Source: Cohnella xylanilytica (GTDB lineage Bacteria; Bacillota; Bacilli; Paenibacillales; Paenibacillaceae). From it: DNA of 54,866 nucleotides. The number at the start of each line of letters is the position of its first letter. The first letter of the stretch is position 1. The position numbers and the translations under genes are program-made. The stretch spans positions 1 to 54,866 of the forward strand of contig NZ_JACJVR010000013.1 in the NCBI RefSeq assembly GCF_014212175.1, read 5' to 3'. Under the pieces are notes generated by a model. That model did no database searches, was not told where the DNA came from, and saw only the letters and a program-made list of their open reading frames with translations. Shown here piece by piece: positions 15,855 through 24,824 of this stretch.

Positions 15855-17849
15855 ATGATGTCTCAACTGCAAACCGCCGCCCGCAAGGGAGCGCGGCTCT
15901 CGCTGGCCGGTCTTCGGCATTGGCCGTACTGGGGAGCCATGCTGCTCATCGCGTCCATGCTCTATAAATTGAACTGGCTCGACGGCGAACTGAACGTCGG
16001 CGGCATGAACCATTGGAAGTGGACGGTCAACCTCGGCGCGATGGTGCTCGCCACCTTCTGGACCGTCTGGCTCGGCCGCCGGACCCGCGCCGTCGCGCTG
16101 GCCGCCCTGCATCTTCTCCTGTCGATCGCCATCTTCGCCGATCTCATCTATTTCCGCTACTTCAAGGACTTCATCTCCGTCCCCGTGCTCATGCAGGCCG
16201 GCCAGGTCGGCGAGCTGCAGGACAGCATCTGGAACCTGATCCACGGCGGCGACTGGATTCTGTTCGCGGACGTCCCGGTCGCCGTCGCCCTGGCCGCGTG
16301 GACCTGCTGGCGGCTTCGCCGCTCGCGCGCCCGGAGCGAATCGGCCTCCTTCTTGCCGGCGCGGCGCTTCCGCGGGCCGTTCTGGGCCCGCCTCGCGCTT
16401 GGCGCGGCCCTTCTCGTCGCTGGAATCTACATGATCGCCATTCCGGTGAACGAGCAGAAGAACGGCTGGGCGAGAGGGCTGTTCGTCGGCAACTGGTGGA
16501 ACATCCCGATCTACAACGTGACGGGGCTGTTCGGCTTCCACGGCTACGATACGTACCGCTACGCGAAGGAGCACTGGTTCGGCAGCGGCCCCTCCAAGGA
16601 GGAGATCGCCGAAGCGGCCGACTGGTTCGCCGAACGCGGCAAACTTCAGAAGCAAGCCGAGAGCGAGCCCCTGTTCGGGGCCTATAAGGGCAAGAACGTG
16701 CTGGTCATCCAGGCGGAGGCGTTCCAGGAATTCGTGCTCGGCAAGTCGGTGAACGGCCAAGAGATAACGCCGAACTTGAACAAGCTGATCAAGCAAAGTT
16801 TGTATTTCCCGAACTTCTACCACATGACTTCGCAGGGGCGGACGTCGGACGCGGACTTCCTGACGAGCTGCTCGCTGCATCCGATGCCGTCGGGCTCGGT
16901 GTTCATCCGATTCGCGGACCACGAGTTCAACTGCCTGCCGAAGATTCTGAACGGCCAAGGCTACGACACGACGGTCCATCACGCGTACGACGGCAGCTTC
17001 TGGAACCGGACCAACATGTACCGCAACATGGAATACGCGAAGTTCTACTCGCTTAACGACTATACGAACGACGAGCCGCTCGGATGGTCGATCGGCGACA
17101 AGTCGTTCTTCCGCCAGACGGTCGACCAGCTCAAGGAGCGGGGACGGAATCCGTTCTACGCGCTCGCCATCACGATCTCCGGGCATCATCCGTTCAACCT
17201 TCCGTCGACGGCGACCGACTTCGATGCCGGCGAGTTCTCCGGCACGACGTTCGGCGATTATCTCGAGGCGTCCCACTACGTCGACGCGGCGATCGGAGAG
17301 CTCGTGCAGGACCTGAAGGACGAAGGGCTGTGGGACGACACGATCCTGATGTTCTACGGCGACCACGACAACTCTCTGTACGATATGAAGACGTACGAGC
17401 AATTTTACGGGCGGGCGCTTACGGACCAAGAGAAGGACGCGCTCGTTCGCAAGGTTCCCTTCTTCATCCGCTTCCCGAACGACGAGAACGCCGGCGTCAG
17501 CGAGAAGGCGGCCGGGCAGATCGACACCGCCCCGACGATTATGCAGCTGCTCGGCATCCCGGTCGGCGACAACAAGCTGATGGGCGTCAGCATGGTATCC
17601 GGCGCCGCGAAGCCCGTCGTCTTCCGCAACGGCGGGTATACCGACGGGAAGACGTACTACATCCCCTCCAGCGACGGAATCGTCGATAACGGCTCCTGCT
17701 ACTCGCTTCCGGACGGGACGATGACGGACATGGCGGCTTGCAAGCCCGGAGCCGAAGCGGCGAAGAAGGAGCTCGAGATCTCGGATCGGGTCGTCGAGCA
17801 CGATCTGATCCCGGATCTGGCGGACGCCGCGGAAGAAGAGAAGCGATAA
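15855..17849 (+). CDS. LtaS-family membrane sulfatase (lipoteichoic acid synthase-like)
   Basis: About 664 residues. Five N-terminal membrane helices precede an extracellular sulfatase-fold domain. Conserved LtaS elements: VLVIQAEAFQEF (metal-binding Glu), TSQGRTSDADF (the catalytic Thr of the GxTSD motif) and LMFYGDHDNSL (metal-binding Asp-His), with ITISGHHPFNLP. Family members transfer glycerol-phosphate (or other phospho-alcohols) from lipid to surface polymers. Start is uncertain: ATG at 15855 or 15840; both follow the promoter, and neither has a strong Shine-Dalgarno. A terminator follows, then MBOAT and SGNH genes on the same strand, which suggests a role in surface polymer synthesis or decoration. 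A second homologue lies at 48327-50246. Confidence 0.88.
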   Translation: MMSQLQTAARKGARLSLAGLRHWPYWGAMLLIASMLYKLNWLDGELNVGGMNHWKWTVNLGAMVLATFWTVWLGRRTRAVALAALHLLLSIAIFADLIYFRYFKDFISVPVLMQAGQVGELQDSIWNLIHGGDWILFADVPVAVALAAWTCWRLRRSRARSESASFLPARRFRGPFWARLALGAALLVAGIYMIAIPVNEQKNGWARGLFVGNWWNIPIYNVTGLFGFHGYDTYRYAKEHWFGSGPSKEEIAEAADWFAERGKLQKQAESEPLFGAYKGKNVLVIQAEAFQEFVLGKSVNGQEITPNLNKLIKQSLYFPNFYHMTSQGRTSDADFLTSCSLHPMPSGSVFIRFADHEFNCLPKILNGQGYDTTVHHAYDGSFWNRTNMYRNMEYAKFYSLNDYTNDEPLGWSIGDKSFFRQTVDQLKERGRNPFYALAITISGHHPFNLPSTATDFDAGEFSGTTFGDYLEASHYVDAAIGELVQDLKDEGLWDDTILMFYGDHDNSLYDMKTYEQFYGRALTDQEKDALVRKVPFFIRFPNDENAGVSEKAAGQIDTAPTIMQLLGIPVGDNKLMGVSMVSGAAKPVVFRNGGYTDGKTYYIPSSDGIVDNGSCYSLPDGTMTDMAACKPGAEAAKKELEISDRVVEHDLIPDLADAAEEEKR

Positions 17850-17877
17850 ACCGTCCTCGCCGAGAGGACGCGCGAAC

Positions 17878-17919
17878 GGCACCGCGAACGGCAGCTTCGT
17901 TCCGGTGCCCTTCTTTTTG
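17878..17919 (+). terminator. Terminator after the LtaS-like gene
   Basis: GGCACCG/CGGTGCC outer stem with inner GAACG/CGTTC stem, followed by CTTCTTTTTG. The rest of the gap to 18060 is AT-rich, likely holding the MBOAT promoter, but I find no clean -35/-10 pair. Confidence 0.75.
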
Positions 17920-18060
17920 CGCCGGGAGGCATTTGAACTTTTGCAGGTCGAAGTACGTCGATTTTTAAGAAAAAAATAAAGGAAAATGTATTTTAATATG
18001 CTACAAAGTCGTTGATAATAGGTTGAGCAGCAATTCATCGCGGAAAGAAAGAGGGACGAC

Positions 18061-19449
18061 ATGTTATTCAATTCATACCCGTTTATCTTCCTGTTCCTGC
18101 CGGTCACGGCCATCGTATACTTCCTTCTGATCCGCTTCCGGTGGGTCGTCGCGGCCAAGACCTGGCTGGCTCTAGCTTCATTGTTCTTCTACGGTTATTG
18201 GAACGTCAAGTACATACCGCTTATTCTGGCCTCCATCGTCTTCAACTACCTGATGGGAAGATGGCTGGCCGCCTGGTCCGGGCGAAGCGTCGGCCAGAGG
18301 CGCGCCGTGCTTATCGCCGGCCTCGTCATCGACATCCTGCTGCTCGGCTACTATAAGTACGCGAACTTCCTGCTGCAGAACGTAGGCGAGCTGACCGGCC
18401 ACACGTATTCGCTGCTGCAGATCGTGCTGCCGCTCGGCATCAGCTTCTTCACGTTCACGCAGATCGCGTTCCTCGTCGACGCCTACAAGGGCAAGGCGAA
18501 GGAGTTCAATTTTATCAGCTACACGCTGTTCGTGACGTTCTTCCCGCACCTGATCGCGGGCCCGATCCTTCACCACAGCGAGATGATGCCGCAGTTCGAC
18601 CGCAAGCGCAACAAGGTGTGGAACTGGTCCAACGCGGCCCGCGGCGTCTACGTCTTCTGCATCGGCTTGTTCAAGAAGGTCGTCATCGCCGACACGTTCG
18701 CCATCCACGCGAACTACGGGTTCTCCAAGGCGACGGAGTTCACCGATTCCTGGATCGCCGCCCTGTCCTACACGTTCCAGCTCTACTTCGACTTCAGCGG
18801 ATACACGGACATGGCGATCGGGATCGCGCTTCTGTTCAACATCCGGCTGCCGCAGAACTTCAATTCGCCCTATAAGGCGACCAGCATCACCGACTTCTGG
18901 AGACGCTGGCACATGACGCTGAGCCGGTTCCTCCGGGATTACATCTACATCCCCCTCGGCGGCAATCGGAGAGGCTTCGCGATCGCCAACCGGAACCTGA
19001 TCATCACGTTCCTGATCGGCGGCCTCTGGCACGGGGCCGGCTGGACGTTCATCCTGTGGGGAGCTCTGCACGGCGTCGGACAAGCGATCCAGCGCGTCTG
19101 GACCCGCCGGGGTCGGCCGCTGCCGACCTGGTTCGCCTGGTTCCTGACGTTCCTGTTCATCAACGTCACGTGGGTGTTCTTCCGCGCCGAAGACTTCCAC
19201 CAAGCCATTCGCCTGCTCAAGGGGATGGCCGGCCTGAACGGCTTCGGCCTCGACCTGGTCAAGGCGCACTGGGCTCCGATTCTGCTCATCATCGTGTTCC
19301 TGCCGTTCGTCCTGATCTTCAAGAACTCTTCCGAGAAGGAGGAGCGGTTCAAGCCCAGTTGGCAAATCGCTCTCGGCTGCGCCGTTCTCTTCATCGTCTC
19401 GCTGCTGTATTTGAACCGGATCAGCACGTTCCTCTACTTCAACTTCTAG
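18061..19449 (+). CDS. MBOAT-family membrane O-acyltransferase (AlgI/DltB-like)
   Basis: 462 residues with about ten membrane helices. Signature elements: FNSYPFIFLFLPVT at the start, LPLGISFFTFTQIAFLVDAY, FFPHLIAGPILHH, FWRRWHMTLSRFLRDYIYIPLGGNR, and the catalytic His in LIGGLWHGAGWTFILWG. Such proteins move acyl groups across the membrane for transfer to polysaccharides or teichoic acids. Eighteen bases later begins the SGNH-domain gene, the usual periplasmic or extracellular partner of AlgI-like proteins. No dltA or dltC is near, so acetylation is likelier than D-alanylation. ATG preceded by GAGGGA. Confidence 0.93.
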   Translation: MLFNSYPFIFLFLPVTAIVYFLLIRFRWVVAAKTWLALASLFFYGYWNVKYIPLILASIVFNYLMGRWLAAWSGRSVGQRRAVLIAGLVIDILLLGYYKYANFLLQNVGELTGHTYSLLQIVLPLGISFFTFTQIAFLVDAYKGKAKEFNFISYTLFVTFFPHLIAGPILHHSEMMPQFDRKRNKVWNWSNAARGVYVFCIGLFKKVVIADTFAIHANYGFSKATEFTDSWIAALSYTFQLYFDFSGYTDMAIGIALLFNIRLPQNFNSPYKATSITDFWRRWHMTLSRFLRDYIYIPLGGNRRGFAIANRNLIITFLIGGLWHGAGWTFILWGALHGVGQAIQRVWTRRGRPLPTWFAWFLTFLFINVTWVFFRAEDFHQAIRLLKGMAGLNGFGLDLVKAHWAPILLIIVFLPFVLIFKNSSEKEERFKPSWQIALGCAVLFIVSLLYLNRISTFLYFNF

Positions 19450-19467
19450 AAAGGCGGTCGTTCCCGC

Positions 19468-20940
19468 ATGTCCGCATTATCCAACACCGAATCCAGATCG
19501 GCGCGAGCCCCGTCCTTGAAGAAGCGCTCGAGGCGCATGGTCGGCTGGTTCGCCCTGTTCTCCGTCATCGCGGCCGCGGCCGTCTTCGCCATGACAGCGG
19601 TCATCGACCCGCTGCAGTTCTACCATAAGGTGACCTGGTACACGCCGCGCTTCTCGACCGAAGAGCGGTATCAGAATCCGGGTCTGGCCAAAAATTGGGA
19701 TTACGACACGATCATCATCGGCACCTCGATGACCGAGAACTTCCTCCCTTCCGTCGTCGGCAAGGAGCTCGGAGGCAAGGTCATGAAGCTGTCGATGGAA
19801 GGCTCGACGGCCGACGAGCACCACAAGATGGCGCAGGTCGCCCTGCGCACGGGCAAGGTCAAGAAGATTCTGTGGGGGCTCGATTACTTCTCCCTGAAGG
19901 CGAATTCCTACGACAACAGCTCCAAGTTCCCGGAGTACATGTACGACGACAAGCTCTGGAACGATTACAAGTACTTATTCAACTATTCGGTGTTCGAACA
20001 GTTTTTCGCCAGCCTGAAGGCCCGCTACGACGGCTTGAAGCAGCAGAACCTCGAGTATCTCAACAACTGGAACCGCATCGTCACGTACGGCAAGGACCGG
20101 GTGGGCAAGGCTTATTCCAAGGCCAATCTCGAAGAGACGTACTTCGGCATCAACGAGGAGAGCCTGGACGTCGTGAAGAAGAGCTTCAACGACAATATCC
20201 TGGCGCTCGTCAAGGACAACCCGGACGTGGAATTTTACGTCTATTACCCGCCCTACAGCGTGCTGCGCCAGACCGTCTGGTACGACACGAACTCGGCCCG
20301 GTTCGAGAACCAGATCCAGATGCGCAAGTGGATGTACGAGCAGTTCTCCAAGTATCCGAACGTCAAGCTGTACGACTTCCAGGCGGCGGACGAATGGACG
20401 TACGACCTCGATCTCTACAAGGATTTGTCCCACCACAAGCAGGACGTCAACACGTGGATCGCGGAAGCGATCGGCCGGGACGATCCGAAGTACCGGGTGA
20501 CGGATCAGAACGTCGACGAGCTGAACGCCCGGCTGGAGGAGGACGCCCGCACGGCGACGCTCACGACGGCCAACGACGCGGTCCGCTTCCAGGTCGTCGT
20601 GGACGGCAAGCCCGTCTCCTTCGCGAACCGCATCCTGGCCGAAGAAGGAGACGAGCTGTTCGTGCCCGCCAAGCTCGCCGCCGCCCAGCTGAAGGCCGAC
20701 ATTCAGTGGGATCAGGCGACGAAGACGGCCATCCTCTCCTCGGGCGGAACCAAGGTGAAGATGACCGCCGGCAGCAAGCAGGCTTCTACGAACGACAAGA
20801 CGGTCGAAGCCAAGTACGCTCCCGAGCTGAACGGCGGAACGCTGCTCGTCCCGCTCGGATTCGTCGCCGGCCAGCTCGGCTGGAACGTCGGCGTCGGGCA
20901 GGCGGACGAGAAGATGAGCCAGATGACCATCGCGAAGTAA
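19468..20940 (+). CDS. SGNH/AlgX-like acyltransferase partner fused to a copper-amine-oxidase-like domain
   Basis: 490 residues. A cytoplasmic basic start and one membrane helix (about 25-47) anchor an extracellular domain. That domain has an SGNH-hydrolase pattern: nucleophile Ser87 in IIIGTSMTENF and the Asp319-x-x-His322 pair in LYKDLSHHK. This matches AlgJ/AlgX/DltD-like partners that complete polymer O-acylation with MBOAT proteins. Residues about 365-490 form a CuAO-N-like domain (VVVDGKPVSFANRILAEEGD..., LLVPLGFVAGQLGWNV), a wall- or polymer-associated module common in Paenibacillus. The fusion may tether the acyltransferase to the wall. Function is inferred from the pairing; no acyl donor is visible. 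Confidence 0.8.
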   Translation: MSALSNTESRSARAPSLKKRSRRMVGWFALFSVIAAAAVFAMTAVIDPLQFYHKVTWYTPRFSTEERYQNPGLAKNWDYDTIIIGTSMTENFLPSVVGKELGGKVMKLSMEGSTADEHHKMAQVALRTGKVKKILWGLDYFSLKANSYDNSSKFPEYMYDDKLWNDYKYLFNYSVFEQFFASLKARYDGLKQQNLEYLNNWNRIVTYGKDRVGKAYSKANLEETYFGINEESLDVVKKSFNDNILALVKDNPDVEFYVYYPPYSVLRQTVWYDTNSARFENQIQMRKWMYEQFSKYPNVKLYDFQAADEWTYDLDLYKDLSHHKQDVNTWIAEAIGRDDPKYRVTDQNVDELNARLEEDARTATLTTANDAVRFQVVVDGKPVSFANRILAEEGDELFVPAKLAAAQLKADIQWDQATKTAILSSGGTKVKMTAGSKQASTNDKTVEAKYAPELNGGTLLVPLGFVAGQLGWNVGVGQADEKMSQMTIAK

Positions 20941-20963
20941 GGACGGACGGCTCCCGCGAATGC

Positions 20964-21011
20964 AAGAAGCCCCGGCAAGCGCTCTTCAAGAGACGCTTGC
21001 CGGGGCTTCTT
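20964..21011. terminator. Bidirectional terminator
   Basis: A perfect 18-bp stem AAGAAGCCCCGGCAAGCG/CGCTTGCCGGGGCTTCTT with a 12-base loop lies between converging genes and ends in TTCTTCC on the plus strand. Confidence 0.85.
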
Positions 21012-21039
21012 CCTTGTTCGTGCGCTTGGACGGACGGAA

Positions 21040-21300
21040 TTACTTCAAGTACTTGCGAGCTTTCTCCACCGCTTCGTCTTCGGTCGAGGCGGTAATGTAC
21101 CGCCCGTTCACGTATACGAAGGCGTAACGCTTGCAGGGGCCGCAATAAGACTTGCAGCCGACCTTGATCTCGGCGCCGGGCGCCGCCGCCTGCAGCTTGC
21201 CTACGAGCGCCTTGACGCGCACGTGGCGGCATTTGTCGCAGACGCGAATATCGTTGGCCGGCTTGGCCGCCCGCGAGGAGGATTCCTCAGTGCTCGCCAT
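21040..21300 (-). CDS. DUF1450 (YuzB-like) small cysteine-rich protein
   Basis: 86 residues from ATG 21300 (GAAAGG 5 bases upstream). Cysteines C21-x2-C24 and C49-x3-C53-x2-C56 (VGCKSYCGPCKRYAFVYVNG) fit the DUF1450 family, whose function is unknown but may bind metal or an iron-sulfur centre. A C-terminal helix ends in VEKARKYLK. The start overlaps the end of the upstream HesB-like gene by 14 bases, so the two are probably co-translated, giving a small pair with a possible iron-sulfur link. Confidence 0.8.
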   Translation of the reverse strand: MASTEESSSRAAKPANDIRVCDKCRHVRVKALVGKLQAAAPGAEIKVGCKSYCGPCKRYAFVYVNGRYITASTEDEAVEKARKYLK

Positions 21301-21589
21301 GGTTGCCTTTCGATGGATTGGTGATGACGAAGCCTTCTTGCGGGAAGTACAAGTAGTCAATGATGATTCCGTCCAGGAAGTCCTCGCCGGACTTCAGCAG
21401 CACGTCGATTCCTTTGTCCGTCGAGACGATGACGTCGTCTTCCTTCGGCTTGTCCAGGTCGAGCCCGTAGTGGGCATGGTCGCCGTGGCTGTGCGTGACG
21501 AACGCGCGAAGCTTCAGCTCGGCGTTCTCCGGCTTGTCCAATTCGACTCGCAGCACTTTGGCCGCGTTGCGCGTGATCTTGCATTTCAT
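21287..21589 (-). CDS. HesB/IscA-like protein lacking the usual cysteines
   Basis: 100 residues from ATG 21589 (CAGGAG 11 bases upstream). The fold features KITRNAAKVL, LKLRAFVTHSHGDHAHYGL and VLLKSGEDFLDGIIIDYL match the HesB family. The three cysteines that bind iron-sulfur clusters in IscA are absent; the only Cys is residue 3. Instead there is a His cluster H33-x-H35-x2-H38-x-H40. From memory, Bacillaceae carry similar His-rich members. A role in metal or iron-sulfur handling is possible but unproven. Confidence 0.75.
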   Translation of the reverse strand: MKCKITRNAAKVLRVELDKPENAELKLRAFVTHSHGDHAHYGLDLDKPKEDDVIVSTDKGIDVLLKSGEDFLDGIIIDYLYFPQEGFVITNPSKGNHGEH

Positions 21590-21727
21590 GATGGCTATCG
21601 CTCCTGTCCACATATTCGGTCGGGCCGCGTAATCGCGGTTCGGCGCTTGATGAGTTCTCGCTCTATTGTAATGGCACGCCGCCGCTTGCGCAAGATCGCA
21701 AGCCAAGGCGAACGGTCCGTCTCCTTG

Positions 21728-21979
21728 TTATTCGAGCGCGTCCAAGCCGTACTTGCGCTCCATCCGGCCGGCGAACCAGCCCGCCGCCGCGAGCGTCACC
21801 GCGATGTCGTCGATCGGGACGAACGGCATGACGTCCGGCAGCACCCAATACAGCGCGACCGGCACGATGAACCAGAGCTTGTCCGCGATCGCGACCCGGG
21901 GGGAGCGCACGATCCTCCATACCCGGGACGGCAGATGCGTCCATAGCCGAACCCAGGATCCGAGCGGTCGCCGGGCCAT
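21728..21979 (-). CDS. DUF1232 (YkvA-like) small membrane protein
   Basis: 83 residues. The family core is KLWFIVPVALYWVLPDVMPFVPIDDIAVTLAA, with the LPD and IDD motifs that define DUF1232, around one or two membrane helices. Function unknown. It precedes the HesB-like gene by about 140 bases. Confidence 0.8.
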   Translation of the reverse strand: MARRPLGSWVRLWTHLPSRVWRIVRSPRVAIADKLWFIVPVALYWVLPDVMPFVPIDDIAVTLAAAGWFAGRMERKYGLDALE

Positions 21980-22082
21980 GCGAATTCCTCCCCTTGCTTC
22001 GTGTTGTGCTGCGTCGTGTCGCGAAGTCGCCGTCTCCCAGAAGTGTACCCTTCAGAAGACGCGTTGAACCGTCGTCACTCCT

Positions 22083-23297
22083 TCACTCCGTCCATTCCAT
22101 CGCTTCCGTCAGCAGCGAGACCGTCTCCGGATACAGATCCGCCAGCGATTCGAGCGGCAGCGGGTTGCGCCCCCACCCCGCTTCCACCGTGAAGCCGGGC
22201 CGCCGGAATTCGGCGATGAACCAATCCTTGAAGCCGGCGTCGCTTCCTTGAAGCCGGACGGGCCGGTACCCCGAAGCCTTGCCGAGCCTGTCGGCGAGCT
22301 GCGAAGCGTGAGGGGGTTCCAGGTCCCGGTAATTCCAGTAGATCTCTTCCCCTTGCGTATGGAAGGAGAGCGCCGCGTGGAAGCCGATCTCCCGCGTAAA
22401 CTCGGCGAGCGCCCTCGCTTCGGGTTCGGACAGCGGAGCGGGGCCGGAATAGTCGCGAGGACCCGGTCCGGCCACCGCTCTCCGCTTCTTCTCTTCCTCC
22501 CAGAAGGCCGGGAACTGGTCGTTCAGGTCGACGCCGCGCACGTTGGCCTTCCACCGGCGAAACCTGGTAGAGCCGTTGTTCCACCGTAGCAGCTCCTTGT
22601 AGCAGGGATGCTCCGGGGAGAGATCCTCTTGCGTCAGATCGACCCCGTCCGGATTGACCATCGGCACGAGCCACAGCGTACAGCGACGGTACAGCCCCGC
22701 CGCCGGCTTGCCGCCGATCGTCCCGTGGCGCTTGCACGCCTTGGCGTAATCCTCCGCGAACCGCATGAGCGCAAGCGACGTGATCCATTCGTTGGCGTGA
22801 ACGGCGCCGTTCGCGTGCAGCCGGAAGGAGCCTTCCCCGATCCGGATCGCGTGAATCGGCTTGCCGAGAACGCTGTGACCGATAACGGTCGAGTGGAGAA
22901 AAGGATATTCCCGCTTCAGCCGCTCGAGATCCTTGGCCAGCTGGGCCGAGCCGTATTCCGCGTCGGAGCGGACGATCCGGTCCTGACCGGCTGCCGGAAG
23001 CTCGATCCACTGCCCTTCCTCCGGCTGCGAATCCGGTTCCGGGTCCCGGTTGAGCTCGCGCAGCCGAGCTTCCGCGCAGCCCGCCTTGGCGGCGATGGAC
23101 GCCCAAGTGTCCCCCGGCTGCGCCGCGTAACGGCGAGGCAGCCGGACGGGAACCTGCAGCATCTCGCCCGCGATCAGCGGCTCTCCTTCCGTCCACTGCG
23201 GATTCGCGGCGATGAGGGAGCCGTAGGAGATGCCGAAGTGCGACGCGATTCGGCGGGGGGTATCTCCCGGACGTACGACATACGTGATCGTGGTCAT
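22083..23297 (-). CDS. LysM and M14 peptidase: gamma-D-glutamyl-diamino acid endopeptidase
   Basis: 404 residues. Two LysM modules (about 5-51 and 57-100) bind peptidoglycan; an M14 zinc carboxypeptidase domain follows. Zinc ligands are His167 and Glu170 (HANEW) and His313 (SFHTQGEEIYW); the catalytic Glu372 is in FTVEAGWGRNPLPLES. The length and the double LysM match endopeptidase I of Lysinibacillus sphaericus (about 396 residues), which cuts the gamma-D-Glu-diaminopimelate bond in wall peptides, especially around sporulation. There is no signal peptide, as in that enzyme. Good GGAGGG ribosome binding site. Confidence 0.9.
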   Translation of the reverse strand: MTTITYVVRPGDTPRRIASHFGISYGSLIAANPQWTEGEPLIAGEMLQVPVRLPRRYAAQPGDTWASIAAKAGCAEARLRELNRDPEPDSQPEEGQWIELPAAGQDRIVRSDAEYGSAQLAKDLERLKREYPFLHSTVIGHSVLGKPIHAIRIGEGSFRLHANGAVHANEWITSLALMRFAEDYAKACKRHGTIGGKPAAGLYRRCTLWLVPMVNPDGVDLTQEDLSPEHPCYKELLRWNNGSTRFRRWKANVRGVDLNDQFPAFWEEEKKRRAVAGPGPRDYSGPAPLSEPEARALAEFTREIGFHAALSFHTQGEEIYWNYRDLEPPHASQLADRLGKASGYRPVRLQGSDAGFKDWFIAEFRRPGFTVEAGWGRNPLPLESLADLYPETVSLLTEAMEWTE

Positions 23298-23428
23298 CGA
23301 TTATCCCTCCCCATCTGCATCGATTCTACGATATATGAGAGGGAGAGAAGCAAAATGCCACCCGGCGGCGGGTAACCGCTCCCGGGTGGCCGATTCGGCT
23401 TATGGAACCGGTGCGGATGCGTTCCGGA

Positions 23429-24241
23429 TCAGGCTCCGATGTGCGGCACTTGCCACACGACGGGCGTCAACCGGATCTGCTCGCCGAGCCAGTCTTGGGC
23501 GATCTCTTGGAACTTCTTCGAATCTCCGCTGCAGAAAAACTGGTGCACCGGGGATTCCACGCTGCCCGCCAGTTGATTGTTCTCATGAAGGATCGTGCTG
23601 ATCTCCCGGGCCGTCTCGTCGGCCGAGCTGATCAGCGTCACGCTCGGTCCCATCACCTCGGAGATCGTCTCCGTCAGGAACGGGTAGTGGGTGCAGCCGA
23701 GAATGAGGCAATCGAGGTGACTGCTTCGCAGCGACGCCAACGATTGGAGCACCGTCTGGTACGTCTCCGGCGAACGGAAGTTGCCGGCTTCGACGAGCGG
23801 GACGAACCTCGGACAGGCCTTGCTCACGACTTCGACATGCGGCGACAATCGTCGCAGCGCCTGTTCGTACGCGCCGCTCTTGATCGTGCCTTCCGTGCCG
23901 ATGACGCCGATCCAACCGGTCTTCGTCCTTCCGATCGCCGCCCGGGCGCCCGGGTTGATCACTCCGACGACGGGGATGCGGACGCGGCTGCGGATGTCCT
24001 CGAGAGCGACGGCGGTCGCGGTGTTGCAGGCGATGACGATCATTTTCGGATTGAATTGGGCCAGATAATCGACGATTTCGCGAGTGAAGCGAATGATTTC
24101 TTCCGCGGGTCGCGGACCGTAAGGAGTACGTGCGGTGTCGCCGAAATACACAATTTTCTCCCGGGGCAACTGACGCATCACTTCTTTGACGACAGTCAGT
24201 CCTCCCACGCCGGAGTCCAAGACTGCGATCGCTTGTTGCAC
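23429..24241 (-). CDS. racE: Glutamate racemase
   Basis: 270 residues. Makes D-glutamate for peptidoglycan. Catalytic cysteines are Cys72 (VIACNTATA) and Cys183 (LILGCTHYPFL), with Asp9-Ser10 (LDSGVGG) and YFGDTARTPYGPR. The start is GTG at 24241 with only a weak ribosome binding site; no better in-frame start is nearby. A perfect palindrome ACCTTTT-CGC-AAAAGGT (24295-24311) lies in the promoter region. Confidence 0.95.
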   Translation of the reverse strand: MQQAIAVLDSGVGGLTVVKEVMRQLPREKIVYFGDTARTPYGPRPAEEIIRFTREIVDYLAQFNPKMIVIACNTATAVALEDIRSRVRIPVVGVINPGARAAIGRTKTGWIGVIGTEGTIKSGAYEQALRRLSPHVEVVSKACPRFVPLVEAGNFRSPETYQTVLQSLASLRSSHLDCLILGCTHYPFLTETISEVMGPSVTLISSADETAREISTILHENNQLAGSVESPVHQFFCSGDSKKFQEIAQDWLGEQIRLTPVVWQVPHIGA

Positions 24242-24294
24242 GAGAACACCGCTTTCTTCATGTAAAGTGATGACTGAACATGATACATTATGAG

Positions 24295-24311
24295 ACCTTT
24301 TCGCAAAAGGT
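24295..24311. promoter_or_regulatory. 17-bp palindrome upstream of racE
   Basis: ACCTTTT-CGC-AAAAGGT, 54 bases before the racE start, next to a CATAAT hexamer on the minus strand. It could be an operator or a small hairpin. Confidence 0.35.
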
Positions 24312-24357
24312 ACCTACATCTTAGCTCATATTCGGACGAGGTTCAAGGCACGCCGAC

Positions 24358-24384
24358 AAGCCGCCCTGCGGGAGAGGGCGGCTT
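24358..24384 (-). terminator. Weak hairpin after ytxH
   Basis: Stem AAGCCGCCCT/AGGGCGGCTT (10 bp) without a proper T-run. It may end ytxGH transcription only partly. Confidence 0.4.
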
Positions 24385-24418
24385 GCTTCGGGAGTGCCGA
24401 TAGTTGGTTGTAGAGGGA

Positions 24419-24724
24419 TCAGAGAGCGGCGGAATCTTCCGGAGCAGCTTGGTCGGACTCGGATTCCGTCTTCTCCTTCTTGGCCAGCTTCGAGCGAATG
24501 TCCGTCGCCCAGTCGTTGGACCGCTTGACGAGGGACTGCGCCGTGCTTCCGGCCTTGCGGCCGAGCTCGGCCGTCTTCTCCCCGACGTTATGCGCCGTCT
24601 CGGCGATGTCCTTGCGCAGCTCGCTGCCTTTCTTCGGAGCGAACAGCAGCGCCGTTACCGCTCCCGTCACCGCGCCGGCAAGCGCTCCCCACAGAAACGA
24701 TTTTACCGCTTTTTTCTCGGCCAT
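24419..24724 (-). CDS. ytxH: YtxH-family general stress protein
   Basis: 101 residues. One N-terminal glycine/alanine-rich helix (SFLWGALAGAVTGAVTALLFAPKKGSELR) with the family motif LFAPKKGSELR, then a charged amphipathic helix and an acidic tail. In B. subtilis ytxH belongs to the general stress regulon next to ytxG. Here it lies 100 bases after the DUF948 gene. Confidence 0.88.
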   Translation of the reverse strand: MAEKKAVKSFLWGALAGAVTGAVTALLFAPKKGSELRKDIAETAHNVGEKTAELGRKAGSTAQSLVKRSNDWATDIRSKLAKKEKTESESDQAAPEDSAAL

Positions 24725-24824
24725 GATCGAATTCTCCTTCCGGTACTAAGCTTGCGCACGGCGGCCTTCATACGCCCCGGTTCGTGTGAACCGGCGATGG
24801 GCCGGCCGGCGTCTTCGAAGCCGT

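Noticed and set aside
17920..18060. Riboswitch upstream of the MBOAT gene
   Set aside because: The stretch is AT-rich with no recognisable aptamer core or terminator-antiterminator pair.
18061..20940. dlt operon (D-alanylation)
   Set aside because: DltA and DltC are missing and the SGNH protein carries an extra domain; general O-acylation fits better.
21290..21590. Metallo-beta-lactamase (HxHxDH motif)
   Set aside because: HSHGDHAH resembles it, but the 100-residue length and surrounding sequence fit the HesB-like fold.
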